64,000 nt of DNA, taken from Stenogyne calaminthoides. Its lineage: Eukaryota; Streptophyta; Magnoliopsida; Lamiales; Lamiaceae. The DNA is taken from assembly GCA_037126765.1 (NCBI GenBank), contig JBBCBC010000034.1:16552691-16616690 (forward strand), in the 5' to 3' direction. The notes under the pieces are model-generated. The model was not told where the DNA came from. It saw only the letters and a list, made by a program, of their open reading frames with translations, and made no database searches. Position numbers and translations under genes: made by a program. Below, piece after piece: positions 1-11,450 of the stretch (positions within the stretch are counted from its first letter, which is position 1; each line of letters opens with the position of its first letter).

Positions 1-1390
1 CGAACAACTAGCAAAAGGGCTTGAACAATTCGAACAAGTTTACATAGAATAATTACCACGATTGGATAATTCGATTCATTTGATGCCTTCCAGCACGATT
101 AGCAACAGGAGAAGGAGTGGCGAAACACGATGGACATTGTGGTCATCACAATTTGTTCACCATCAATTCGAGTTGTGGTGGCCCATGTGATGGTGAGCAA
201 GAAACTGGATGACTCAATTTTAAACTACTTACAAAAAGGATTCCTCCCGAAAAATAAAGCACTTTGAATGCTTTCGCCTCGGATTACAAAATTTCGATAT
301 TCTATTCTAGGCGGGCATTTATACAAAAAAAGTTTCTCTCTTCCATTGTTGAAATGTATTACTCTGAAAAAGGGCCATGTGATTCGGGAGCAATTCATGA
401 TGGGGTATGTGGAAACCATCTGGTGGACTTGTCTGGTATATAAAATTATCGGACAAAGGTTACTATTGGCCGACTCTCAAGAAAGATTAAGCTCGCATTT
501 CGCATGCCATAAGTGTCAGGTACACGCCCCACTTATCCATAACCCATCGAAAGAACTAGTGTCTGTTTACAGCCCGTGGCCATTTGCTAAATGGGGAATC
601 GATTTGATCGGCCCGTTTCCTACTAGCACATCGGGAGTAAAATATGCCGTGGTTGCCGTTGATTACTACACTAAATGGGCGGAAGCTGAAGCCATTGTTA
701 AAGCCACCGAACAAAGAATGTGGAATTTAATTTGGAAAAATATCATTTTGTCATTTTGGGCTTCCCCGGTCATTGGTAATAGGTTCGATGGAGGTGAATT
801 AAACAAAATTGTGCTCGTTGGGGCATAAAAAGCATTACTCTACTCAGTATTACCCCAATCAAGCGGACAAGTTCATCAATAAAATTATCAAGCATACCCT
901 CAAGGCTAAACTTGATAATTCCAAGGGGGGAGGATGGGCAAAAGAGTTACCAGAAATATTATGGGCATATCGTACTACTTTCAGAACATCAAGCTGCGGA
1001 AACCCGTTTACCACGGCATTTGGTGCGGCATTATACCGCGGCGAAGTAAAGATTCCGAGCCATCGAACAATGAGTTTTGGAGAGCACATCAACGACCAGG
1101 CGCTCGCCCTAAGTGCAGATCTGTTGGAAGAACGAAGGATGGAGGCCGATTTTGAATATGTATAAACAAAAGATCGAAAAAAGTTCTACAACTCAAAGTC
1201 CAAGGTTTAATGTGGTTTATTTGGTTCTAAAACGAAACGGGTACCAAGTGGTGTCTTCGATCGGCGTGGGAAGGTCCATTTTAGAGTTCTGAGCGTTTGT
1301 AAAAGCGAGGCATATGATTTGGAAGACCTGAATGGAGTTCAGTTGTCCTATTCGTGGAATGCGTCAAATCTGAAAAAGTATTATAAGTAA
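1..1390 (+). pseudogene. Ty3/gypsy pol remnant: RNase H tail and integrase
   Basis: This is the decayed 3' part of a gypsy polyprotein. Bases 1-85 read like the end of an RNase H domain (EQLAKGLEQFEQ, then a stop). Frame-shifted pieces at 370-540 match the integrase zinc-binding region (YYWPT, then CHKCQ at about 508). The core follows in frame at 590-700 with WGIDLIGPFP, which holds the first catalytic Asp, and VDYYTKWAEAEAI. A shift near 815 leads to a second piece (809-1165) with YYPNQADKF, where the usual NGQAE has lost its Glu to Asp, then LPEILWAYRTTFRT. No TDNG/TDRG-type second Asp block survives. The WGIDLIGPFP and KWAEAEA motifs suit the non-chromodomain (Tat/Athila-like) gypsy group, and I see no chromodomain. 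It cannot be active. The element begins left of the window. Confidence 0.85.
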
Positions 1391-1399
1391 CGACGAGCA

Positions 1400-4300
1400 C
1401 AACGGCTAGCTATTGGGGTAAAAAAAAACCCCCGACATAATCGGCCATTAATTTAAGACTAAAGGGACAAACATGAAGGAAGATCACACCGTGTCCGACA
1501 CCAATTTGAGAATCTTCAAGAGAAATTCGGCGATTTAAAAAGTTAGAAGATCGTGTCAAAACAAGTTGAGAGGTAGTGGCAACCACGATGTCAATCCTTG
1601 AATAAGAACTGGCAAAGACAAGGACATATGTCAAAAAAGGATTTAAAACAAGAAGGCCAACACCAACTAGATATTTTAAACACTTGTTTGGGATAGTAGT
1701 ATAAATAGGCATTGAAAAAACAATTTGCAAACATAGTAGAAGAAAACGGTTATCGGAGAAGTTGGTTTGGTAATTTCCTTCGACTTCGACCATGTCGTCC
1801 TTTCGCTCTATCTCGAGCCTTAAACCCATATCGCGATTCTGGCATTCCGCTTCAATTTGGGAAAGCCAACAAAAATTTTCTTCTAAGCAGTATTGACACT
1901 CCGAAGTTGAGTTGGTGAAACGGACAAAAGATGCTCGACAGAGAGTCATGGTTGCCACTCTACAGCTTAAAAGTAAATCACTAGTCCCTACGCATCCCAA
2001 AAATGATTATGAAGAACAAAATGTGATGCATCTGAAGGGGATAAAATGGTGCGGGTATCGAGTTATAAGCGGCGAGGTTTGCTCACCATATGCTATGTCT
2101 ATATAAAATTACAAATCTTTCTTTATTGCTTTCGAGCATGTTAAGGTTACAGGCTGATCCGCCTCATACTTGTCAACATAAATTTCATGGAAGAAGGATA
2201 TCTATTTCAAGACTAGGTTTTGAATTCACAAAAGCGATAGTCGATACCCATAGTTATGTGTAATAAAGCCCCCAAAAGTGTAAATGTTGTAATAGAATAA
2301 CAACATGTTGAAAAGCTTTTTTGTTTGTTAAGTTTTTCTAGTTAAAGCCTATCGGATCGCACCTAAGAAAACGACCGAACAAAGAAAAACGGCGAAGTTT
2401 ATGTTCATTGATGAAACAATTTCTTAGATACCCTGATAAAAGTGAGTGAAAACTAAATAAGGCGAATCGTGTTTACGGATACCTAAATGAGTGGGAACTA
2501 AATAAGATGACGAAAGCGAGAATAGTGATCACGGCTAACATAAGGCGATCGAAACAAAGAAAGGGGGTTGCACATAAGTTAACCCATCTGGTGGAAAGGC
2601 GATCAATCTGATTGCACCTCAATAAGACAATCAAAAAACCAAAGAAGTCTGGGGTGGAACATAGACACATATCCATAATTCATTGGAAGAAAATATGGCA
2701 TAAACTAGGAAACAAAACAAACATCAACCATTCATTAAACCCAAAATTCATCCTACGATCGAATCGGAGGAAGTTGTTCAACAAGCAAATTCAATGGAAG
2801 CTTGACAAAATTGTTCAACAAGCAAGTTCAACAAGACAAAATAACAGTAGTGCAGAGGAAATTGTTGACAAAGTAAAACTAAGGAATAAATTCATTATTG
2901 AATTGGGCGGGAAGATGTGTCGGCAAGTTTTGGTTTTTCGGTCCTTTGGGGGCGACTCCCAATCATCATTGTGCCTCGTCGCTTTCGCTAGAAAATATGC
3001 CTGCACCCGATCAAACCCGTGTCGGCTCGGTGAGTTTGATACCTTCAACATCCACATCCGAACCATCTTCCTACATCCAAAATAGGGTCATCAATCTAAA
3101 TGGGGGAATCCTCAAATCGAGAATTGGAAGGTTGCGTCCGGGGGTTAAGCCGAGATGGATTCTGAGTGGGGAATGTGGAATTTGTTTGGAAACGGATGGC
3201 ATTTGCAAATTATTGGACATGGAATCAACATTCGGTGTGCAATTTTGAATTTTCAAGACCGGATAGTGTTAAATGAGGGGTTGTTGGGCGGCGAGTTTTC
3301 TCACATTGCCGATCTCGATTGAAACGAAAACCCATACGGTGCATCTCCTCGGAGCAAAGCGTAGCTCCTCTCGGCTTTGGCGGCATAAAGCTAAGCATCC
3401 TCAAAGAGCTTTATGAATTTGAGATACTTCTCCAAATTCATTCAAAGCTCGTTCACCTTTTCAAGCTTCGTGATAAAGTCACGTAGTTGGCATGGCGTTA
3501 CAAAATTTTTCAAGAAGAACCAAAAAGATTGGCCATGGCCTCAGTCGCATGGTTTCCAAAGTCGTTGGATAGTGGCCTCCATAGTCCATGCTCGGGAAAA
3601 GCGTTGCGGACACTAGGAGAGAAATAATAATCTTTACTTTGGCATCGGAGACAATCTGATTTCATCCCACGTGTTATAAAAACAAAGCAGATATAATTAA
3701 ACGACCAAATCGGATGGAAAAAAGATACTTTGGCGAACAAATGTACATGTTCGAGGTCCCATCCCATAAACGATTTGTCCTCGGGAGCGAAGTTGGGAAC
3801 TCAAAGGGGTCGAGGTTGGAAGTCTGCGAAGGTGGAGTAGATTACCTCCATTTCAACAATTTGTGTGATCGGGGAGGCGATTATTGGTGGTGGGGGTCGC
3901 CTCAATAACATCGATGCTCGATGGAGCTATCGAACAAGTGGTACCCCTACGGATCTCTTTGGTGAGGAGCTTGGTCGCTCGATCCACCTTTCGGAGCGAG
4001 TTGTCCATTTAGAAACTCGCCTTTTTCACTCTGCTTTCGCCTCCGCCGGTTTGCTCATTGAGCATCTCTCGGCTTGAAAGAGCAAGCTCTTGAGGTCTCT
4101 TGAGCTATTCGGTATGCTCGGATGTCCTTCTGACAATAGTAACGAAGCGGAAAATTGTAAACGAAGAATTTATTAAAAAAAAGAAACCGGGAACAAAGGG
4201 CACAAACATTTGCAAGTATAAAAACAATCCTTACCGGTGGATTGGATCGACGGCAACTAAATGGTGAGGGGCGTCAATCCTCCCTTCTTCCTTTTGGTCG

Positions 4301-5712
4301 GTATTCAGCGTCTTTCCGTTAAAGTATGGCTCAAGATCGATTTGCAGCAAATCATTGAAATAACCATCGTTTGTCTCTTTGTCCGTTCTTTGCTTGAATT
4401 CACGAGAAGAAAATAAGTTAAAATCGGTTCATTGTGAAGAAGAGCAAAAACACGAAAATACTTGTTTGATTCCAAAATCGGTGGGGATATCTAAGCAAGC
4501 ATTTGGTTCACAAGAGCGGGGCTTTTTCAATAGATGAACCAAAACTTCTCTTTCCAATCCATGATCTTATTAAGCACATCCTCGATGACCTTGCATTTGG
4601 CATTCACTTGCATGAACAAAGGCCTTTTGGGTGGAGACAAATGTACTAATCGAGAGGATTCTCACATTTGTTGGTTGTTGGATAACCACGGGTTTTGTTT
4701 TCTTGAGCGAGTTAGGAAACTCATAATCATATGGCACCCATTCGCGTGTAATAGTGATATTCCATAAAAAAAGCGTGTAATAGCGGGATGAAGTGGGAAT
4801 CGAAGACCCGGCTAAGATCTAAGTTCACAAAGAACAAACCCTCATGAGGGAAGATACGCTTTCGCTCATCGGGACGGGCACCCGAAAAACACATCTTTTG
4901 GGGTGGAAAATACAATTGGCGAGCATATCTACATCAATCTTCAATTTTTTCATTTGGATATTCAAAACAAGACGGCCATTCAAAAATCATAAAAGCACTA
5001 TACTCGGTATATATTGGGCTATGAGGAAGACCAACGAGGGATGTCGAAGTTACATTAGCCATCGAGTCCTCTAATCGATATTCATTAACAATCGAACGGG
5101 GATTTCCTCCCAATATAATCATCAAAAATCAATGCATACAAAAGATCAATTTGGGGTTTGAATCATCTAAAAAATCGGTGCGGGCTAAATCGGTCTAATT
5201 CATTGAGGGCATTGTCGAATCCGAAAGAATGGCAAATGGTTGTCAAACTTGCAAAGCGGGATCTTGAAAGGTTCATCTCTGGCGCATTATATGTCGGACG
5301 GAAAAGGAGGAAGAGTAACTATGATGTTTAAAACGGTAGAACTTGAGCGAGAAGTCATAATTGGAATTAAAAAGCGTCTGAAATAGTTACGAGAGAAAGT
5401 AAATAAAGCGTGCTCTTGCCAAAAAATTTGGGATGGGACGGAATGTGAAGAAAGAAAAAAAGAAGATGAAAAGAAGGAAGGAAAGAAAGGCGGCAAAATA
5501 GGTATTTATAGAAAAAAAATTTTGAAGATTCAAAAGAGGGTTCGACATAGAAACAAGCGACACTCACAATTGGCGTGGCTCAATATAAAAGGCGGGCCCC
5601 CATGATGAATACAAAATAGTTGGTTTGATCGATACAATTACTCGATTAATTTGTACATCGGAGGGACACGTGTATCAAAAATTATTAAAATAACCATGTC
5701 GATGGAGAAGTG
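1400..5712. other. Gypsy 3' region between pol and LTR, with degraded antisense reading frames
   Basis: About 4.3 kb separates the integrase remnant from the LTR at 5713. No sense-strand domain is recognisable. Several minus-strand frames look once-coding, notably 4727-5125, 1410-2000 and 5813-6169. A long 3' region with an antisense ORF is known for some Tat-lineage elements such as Grande, and that is the best explanation I have. A stretch at 2296-2420 resembles 7566-7700, so two related 3' regions may lie in tandem here. I see no RNA gene and no host gene. Confidence 0.45.
4727..5125 (-). pseudogene. Antisense coding remnant, block A (unrecognised)
   Basis: Two adjoining minus-strand open stretches (5125-4934 and 4915-4727) read through with protein-like composition, for example SIVNEYRLEDSMANVTS and FPHEGLFFVNLDLSRV. 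The gap between them is short and holds a frame break. The next minus-strand bases (about 4700-4530) also read like protein in pieces. I cannot assign a family. The position, antisense to pol and upstream of an LTR, suggests the extra antisense ORF of Tat-like gypsy elements, but that is inference. No catalytic motif was seen. Confidence 0.35.
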
Positions 5713-6375
5713 TTGGATAATAATTCAAGTGTGCTCGCTTTACCAACCATACATGTATGCTCGCTACAAGTGTGCTCGCTTTAGTGTGCTCGCCTTGACA
5801 ACCATTTTCCCTTCACCTAATCTGACAAGCATTAAAGTCATCCTTATATGCTAAAGGCGGTGTTAAAATACAAAATCCGAGCATAGCAATTGATCGAGCA
5901 AAAAGTTGATACAAAAGGGCATATGACATAAAAGCCAAGTCACTAAGCCGAACCATACGGACGACAAAAAAGAATGTCTTATAAGCAAGTGAATCAAGAG
6001 TCAACCGGGAAGGCGAAGTTGAAAGCGTGGCGACATCACATGAGTTCTTGCAAGACCACGAAGTCTCCATTTCATGCTTGCCAACCCATTTCATGCTTAC
6101 CAAAGTTCTATAAATAGAAAGAAAAAAAAAAAGCGATAAGAGGGTTGGAAAAAATTCCCAAGTACTCATATATCTCCCAAATCACCATCTTTTGGGAAGT
6201 TTACCCCACAAGAAAGTATTGTGTCTTTGTATATGTAAACCTCATAATATGACATCCCTGCTTGGAATGCCCCAGAGTAGTCATTTATTATTGATGGGTC
6301 AATAATTCTTGTTATTTACCGTAATATCGTACACGTACTTATTTTGTTTATGAGTTGTTCTAAAATTAGCCACAT
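5713..6375 (+). mobile_element. Probable gypsy LTR (first of two)
   Basis: The segment starts TGTTGGATAAT directly after a purine run (GATGGAGAAG, 5703-5712) that could be a polypurine tract, and it ends near AGCCACA. It contains a TATA box (TATAAATA, 6109-6116) about 270 bp from the end. The layout after the TATA box (5' leader, then a CTTGGA-GCCCC stretch, then CAATAATT-TTGTTATTT) parallels the better-defined LTR at 8110-8719 with little sequence identity. The 3' boundary is approximate and no TSD was found. Confidence 0.45.
6109..6116 (+). promoter_or_regulatory. TATA box of the 5713-6375 LTR
   Basis: TATAAATA in the expected U3 position of a plant gypsy LTR. Assignment rests on motif and context only. 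Confidence 0.4.
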
Positions 6376-6469
6376 AGAATTCTCATAAAAAAATGACTCG
6401 CAACAAAAACAAAGGGGATGAGTTAGATTGTTAGCTCCGAAATAACATTTCGCAAGGATAGACAAAGGT

Positions 6470-7453
6470 TTACCTCTTCATCACCTCCTCATCCCAGCCG
6501 ATCCAAGAATCATAAATGCGGATGGCGACCCCGATTGGAGTAAAGGCGGTGGAGGGTAGAATTGGGTTGCCTCTTCCGGTGTCCCGATGAGACCCGGACC
6601 GATGGGAGCCAGCCTCTTCCCTTGCCCTCTTGTGAGGACGATCCCCAACCCAGGGGGGATTCCCTAGCCAAGCAGGAGGTGGGGGTGCGGATCGATCGGG
6701 AACCGCGGGAGTACGCAAGCTCGATTGACGCCTCGTAGAACCAAGAACCGCTTGAGAGGCCATTTAAAAAGGCTCACGCGGCGATAGGTCGGGATATCGG
6801 GATCTGCGAGAAAATCATGAGACCTTTAACACGGACCTACAAAGAGCAACAAAGGAAAGGTAACAAAAGACTTATAAGGGATCCGCAAATGGCGGGGATA
6901 GGTATACAATTCAGCCGCCAAACGATTAAGCTCGGTGTTCAGTGACTCGACCTCTAGCCAACTCGGGGGTGTATCTCGTGTTGTCTTGAAAGCCTCGGAG
7001 AAATCCCAGTAATGATCAGAAGTTCGTGGCGTGTACACTACAGGACATGAAAAGAATTAGATCAGTACAACAAAAAATAAAGGTCATAAAAAGGTATACC
7101 ATTTTCCACTCGGATTGCGTAATCCATTGGAACTTGGATTGATAGCGGGCTGGACAAAGGGGCCGATTCCAAAGCTCCTCCGATAACCCACCATTGGTGC
7201 CATAAGGTTAGGGATGAAGAATGGCATGATAGCCTCCGGCACGGCGATGGGCCGATCACATAACCAATCTCCCAAACCCGCCCCAAAGACAACCATACAT
7301 AAATTGTGAGAGGCTCAAATTCGAGACAAATGGGAGATAGCCCAGTGTAAGCAATTTGAGGTTGTAATAAAATAACAATACATCAAGACTTTTAGAAGGT
7401 TGTATAGAAATGAACATCGCGACACTTTTTTCGGAGCCCCCGCGACATAACAA
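6470..7453 (-). pseudogene. Antisense coding block B with intron-like junctions (unrecognised)
   Basis: Minus-strand open stretches follow one another at 7453-7256, 7296-7084, 7038-6826 and 6763-6470. Between the second and third, the minus strand shows a possible GT donor (GTATACC after AAAATG, near 7100) and a pyrimidine-rich acceptor ending TCCTGTAG near 7037. Another acceptor-like TTCTCGCAG lies near 6805. The first part needs frame changes: residues such as FLYNLLKVL and HWAISHLSRI come from a second frame. The last part is rich in Pro, Arg and Gly. It is antisense to pol and just upstream of the 8110 LTR, like block A upstream of the 5713 LTR. The antisense ORF of Tat-like gypsy elements is the leading guess. 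A captured host gene fragment is possible. Confidence 0.4.
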
Positions 7454-8092
7454 CGTTTTTCTGCCGGTGCCCCGATGAGTTATGACTTGTAATCCCGAAA
7501 GTCGAAGATAATAAAATGCAGAAAGTGTTAAAGGTTTATCTAGGGAAGGAAGATAGAATCCAAAAACAACATGTTGAAAATCTTTTTTTGTTTGTTAATA
7601 CCTTTTCTGAGCAGTTCGGGACATCATCCTCGGAGGAGGATGAAACTACCAAAGCGGAAAAAGAAATTCTAGAAGCAGTTTATGTTCATTTTTGTGAAAC
7701 GAGAAAAATGATCTTCTTGAAGAATTTAACCGGAAGAAAGGGAGAAACAAGGAGACACTCGTAGGGGGAAAAAAGTGTTTGAAAACCTAATTCCCCCGCC
7801 TATTTATAAAAGGAAGGGGAGGACCAAAGTGCAATTTTTCAATTGTTCGGGCCCCTCCAACAAATGAAGTCACGGGATTCGTTCGTGGAAGTCACCGCTG
7901 AATCCCATTGGACCCTCTGGTAGCGCCTCACGTCATCAGCCTAGCTAGCCATCATTTCAAATCTCCGAAAACCGAGGAAATCTGATGCACCGATTCATAA
8001 AATCGAGGTGACTTTTCGCATACTCGGGGCAGGAAGTCGTATTCCGGATAATCGTGAGATCAAGTTGATATCTCAGTGCGTAGCATGCGACA
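7454..8092. other. Gypsy 3' untranslated region before the polypurine tract
   Basis: Mixed sequence between block B and the polypurine tract. A sense open frame at 7516-7764 (rich in Glu and Lys, including SSSEEDETTKAEKE) has no recognisable domain. It overlaps the segment (7566-7700) that resembles 2296-2420, so it is more likely retrotransposon sequence than a gene. Confidence 0.4.
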
Positions 8093-8109
8093 TCGACTTG
8101 AGGGGCAAT
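8093..8109 (+). other. Polypurine tract of the gypsy element
   Basis: ACTTGAGGGGCAAT lies immediately 5' of the LTR start TGTTGTAGC, which is the standard plus-strand priming site of an LTR retrotransposon. Confidence 0.6.
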
Positions 8110-8719
8110 TGTTGTAGCATGGAATAAACTACTATCGCGTGGCCCCTATAGTTGCATTCCAAGAGAAACATTCCGAGGTGGCGTCAGCAAAGAGAGGTCA
8201 CCCTAAAAGGCAAAGCACCCAAGTCGCAGAGGCAGGGAGGTCACATAGAGACCTAAGCGGATTTCAAAGGTCTCAATATGACATCCATCAGTAAACGTCC
8301 AGGTCGGAGTCCGACCTGCAGCAAGTAACGGACAATCAGATCCAATTAAGGAAAGCATCCGGCAAGCCAGCCAATCCGCCCGGACGAATTGTTGCCCCAA
8401 TTGGCGCTCATTAAAGGGGCGATCTGCAAGAATGAAGGCACCTAACGGGCACTTTTCCTTATGTAATCTCCCGTCTTAAAGGCGGGATGTTAGTATAAAT
8501 AGACCGATAAGGTCACATTTGTAAGGGTTGAACATCTTAGCATTATAGGCAAATATATTATACACTGATACCTGGCTTGGACGCCCCCGGACGTAGTCTA
8601 ATTCAAAGGACGAACCACGTCATCAATTATCGTGTTTCCTTTACAGCTTTTGATCGTTATTAGCTATTTTACATGTTAAATTCATTGTTAAACTAGGCAG
8701 ATTTTAGCTAGTTACAACA
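8110..8719 (+). mobile_element. Gypsy 3' LTR (610 bp)
   Basis: The LTR begins TGTTGT and ends ACAACA, a perfect 6-bp terminal inverted repeat, and follows a polypurine tract. A TATA box lies at 8494-8501. Immediately to its right, at 8720, the sequence becomes copia-1 LTR sequence, entering about 114 bp inside that LTR (compare 17866). This suggests the gypsy element inserted into the copia-1 5' LTR, and AATAT at 8720-8724 would be the right-hand target duplication. The matching 5' LTR must lie left of the window. Confidence 0.75.
8494..8501 (+). promoter_or_regulatory. TATA box of the gypsy 3' LTR
   Basis: TATAAATA about 225 bp before the LTR end, a usual U3/R position. Confidence 0.5.
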
Positions 8720-10209
8720 AATATTATGCTTGATTGTTTGTATTTATTCATACAAATGTTCCCATGAGTCATTGCTGTCATTGAGGTTGTGAGAGCTCAA
8801 ATGACTTAAGCATGATTCTCAAATAGCCCCAATCAAGGATCATCAAGAATGGGATATTGATGATGCAATGCAGATTGGTGTGCGATCTGCATCATACTCT
8901 TAGAGAGTGTAGTAAGATCTCACTTACTACGAGATACTAGGTATCTCATGATGGATGCACAAATACCTTAGAGGGTATTGTTATACCCATCCGAGAAACC
9001 GTTTGATGTATTTCCACTATATGTGTCTACGGGTGTCTCGGTTAGTGGGAGCAATGCGATACTCCTTTGACTTGAGTCAATACGCACGACATGTGTGGAG
9101 TGATGAACTTTGACCATGACCGACGCTTGCACCCGTCTATGGGTAGATATGACTTGGATTGGGTTCATCACGAAGTGCATATCCGTGGTAGTTGAGCCAA
9201 GAATAGGATTCATTCCTCAATGCGGATTTAGAGAGAATACTCATCTTCTCATCATAATTGGATCAAAGTCATCGGCCGATGCACGTCAACTTAGACTTTG
9301 TGGCTAAGTGTGACATACATGATCAATTAGTGATTAGAGATAAATTAATTAAGTTATTTGAATAAATAGACACTTCATCATGTTCAAGACTTAATCGAGT
9401 ATTCGCGAATGAAATGAGGAAATCGTAATAGCCCATGTTTCAGTTACAGGTAGTTGCACGTTTCTCGCAACGTATCTCATATATTGAGAATGTCTGATTT
9501 ATTGTCTAGGGTTCAATTAAGACCGTTAGTTTGACTAATTGCTCGATATATGAGGGCCTATGGGTCACACAACAAGTAGTTCCCTTTTACGGATTATAAT
9601 TGGTTGATTAAATGTTAAATTGGATTTAATATTTAATTTATGGAGAATTAATTAATAATAGATTAATTTGGAATTAATTATTATTAATGTTTTATTAAAT
9701 AAATTTAATTAAATATGATTTCCAATAATAATATATGGAATATTATTATAGGATTTAATATATATGGAATCAAATCCGTAGAGATTTGATATACATGAGA
9801 ATTAAATCCGTAGAAATTTTATATATAGGAAATAAATTGTAGAGATTTATTTAAACAAAGATTAGGGATTTTATTTCCCAATCGAGCTAGCTTAAGATTT
9901 AAGTTGGACCTCCCTATATATACAAGCTCTTGTGAATTCACAAATAACGTTAATTCATATTTTCTCCATAAAATCTAGAATAGGAATTTTCCTAGCAAAT
10001 TCCGTCTCAGATTCAACGCTGGCAAATCTGTGCAAGTCCGTGAATGGGGATTACGTGGATACCATAGTTGAGAAATCTGCTATCGAATCACTGTAAGGTT
10101 TCTCGTTATGATTATTGTAATCGTTTATGCAATTATATGTTCGTTGTTGGTGAACTGTTTTATTTCGCTGCGCATGTATTACGTGTTTATGTGCCTCTAA
10201 ATTCCAACA
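8720..10209 (+). mobile_element. Copia-1 5' LTR, interrupted at its left end by the gypsy element
   Basis: The segment aligns by eye along its length with 17866-18910 plus 22099-22550 (copia-1 3' LTR) and with 35138-36678 (copia-2 5' LTR). Compared with the complete copies, the first 114 bp or so are missing here because the gypsy LTR abuts. It ends TTCCAACA at 10209, followed by the primer binding site. A TATA box (TATATATA) lies at 9915-9922. The many open frames that recur at the same place in each LTR copy (for example 8968-9213 on the minus strand) come from repetition and are not genes. Confidence 0.85.
9915..9922 (+). promoter_or_regulatory. TATA box of the copia-1 5' LTR
   Basis: TATATATA after CTCCC. 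The same CCCTATATATA context recurs at 36383-36393 in copia-2, so the position is conserved within the family. Confidence 0.5.
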
Positions 10210-10210
10210 G

Positions 10211-10222
10211 TGGTATCAGGCT
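10211..10222 (+). other. Copia-1 primer binding site
   Basis: TGGTATCAGG starts two bases after the LTR end. This matches the start of the sequence complementary to the 3' end of plant initiator-Met tRNA (TGGTATCAGAGC). Copia-2 keeps TGGTATCAGAG at 36680-36690. Confidence 0.75.
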
Positions 10223-11450
10223 TCAGGCTCTTTTATATAATTACTTTTTGGTTTTTAAATTTAAATTAAATAAGATTTAAAAAAAAAAACCATGGGGCAC
10301 GGTTCTTTGGAATTACCGCACCCCTTTGTATTTGTTTGATTTTCTAGGTATTATCCCCATTCATCTTCAACCCAAATTAGGGTTAACCCCAATTGGGGTT
10401 TTCGCCGCTGTAACTAATAGCCCGCGGCGTGGCTCATCGCGTTTCATCGCGATGCGACGTCTTCCGTCGCGATTCATTGCTTCCCATCGTGATTCGCCGC
10501 CCTCTGTTGCGATTCGCCTCCACCTTGACGTCGTATCTATTCACGGCGGTGCGCCTGGACTCATCGGGACTTGGCCGACGTGTCTGTCTCGATGGTCTCC
10601 ATGGCGCATGCGTGGAACGGAATCGAAGCGAGTCGATGGCGGTGTGCGTTAATTTGCCGTTCGTCTTCTCAATCGACTGGTTTGAACCAAGTTCGACCAA
10701 AGGGGACGCTGACTCGAACACGCCTCCTTCCCTATTCGATCGCGACCGCAAGTCACCCGCACGCTGGGCGTGACGACGGCAACTCGGGTCGGTTCGATTG
10801 CCATCGTCGTGAGCCATGGTTCTTTCGTTTTCATCCGTTTGCTTCGAACAGGAATTTGGACAATTTTTTTATTTTTGGTTTTTGATTGGGTTTGATTGCA
10901 CAATAAATTAATAGGATTAATTTGTGATGAAATTGATAAGAATTTTTGAAATTTGGTTGATTTGGGTGTTTGGATTGTCGGATTGGATTCTATTCGGTAT
11001 GGGTGATGATGTAGGAGGGCGGTTCTGCAAATTTGATTTGAAATAGGCCCTCCCGTGCAATTTTAGAAATTACACATGAGCCACCAAAATAAAACAAATA
11101 TTTTTAATGACTTTGGAATTTTAATTAAATTTAAATTTCTAAATTAAAATTGGTTGGACCAATAAACAATTAATTAGATTAATTATATTTTAATAATCTT
11201 AAAATTGAAACTTTAAATTGGACTTAAAGCTCGTTTTCAAAGGATTTATTAAAACCCACTGTTAACTTGTTTAATCATTTTAAATTAGTTAACCCGTTTT
11301 ACAGTCCGCGTTATAACTGTTTGGGTAGACGGCGCTCAATATTTGTCGGACTGTGTTTGGGTAGACGGCGCCCAAATATTTGTAAGTCCGCATATGTCAT
11401 GTTTGGTAGGCGGCGCCCGTAATTGTTCAAATATGACTTAGATGACACAT
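10223..11450 (+). other. Copia-1 leader: GC-rich block and tandem hairpins, no gene
   Basis: This is the untranslated leader between the primer binding site and gag. Bases 10390-10830 are strikingly GC-rich, with repeated CGCGATTC-like words, and give overlapping open frames on both strands, which I read as compositional artefacts. Bases 11320-11419 hold three copies of a TTTGGG-CCCAAA type hairpin that recur in copia-2 at 37881-37990. Confidence 0.6.
11320..11419 (+). repeat. Three leader hairpins (copia-1 copy)
   Basis: Copies at 11320-11338, 11356-11376 and 11401-11419. The middle copy is perfect: TTTGGG, nine loop bases TAGACGGCG, CCCAAA. The outer two carry one mismatch or a deletion. 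Spacing is 36-45 bp. Confidence 0.65.

Noticed and set aside
2612..3085. 157-residue open frame in the gypsy 3' region
   Set aside because: It overlaps open frames on both strands, shows no domain and lies in decayed retrotransposon sequence.
8968..9213. Recurring open frame in the LTRs (also 18165-18362)
   Set aside because: It is the same LTR sequence in different copies, differs in frame integrity and has no start context or domain.
10434..10817. 127-residue open frame on the minus strand in the copia-1 leader
   Set aside because: It lies in a GC-rich leader, overlaps plus-strand frames of similar length, and has no counterpart in the copia-2 leader.
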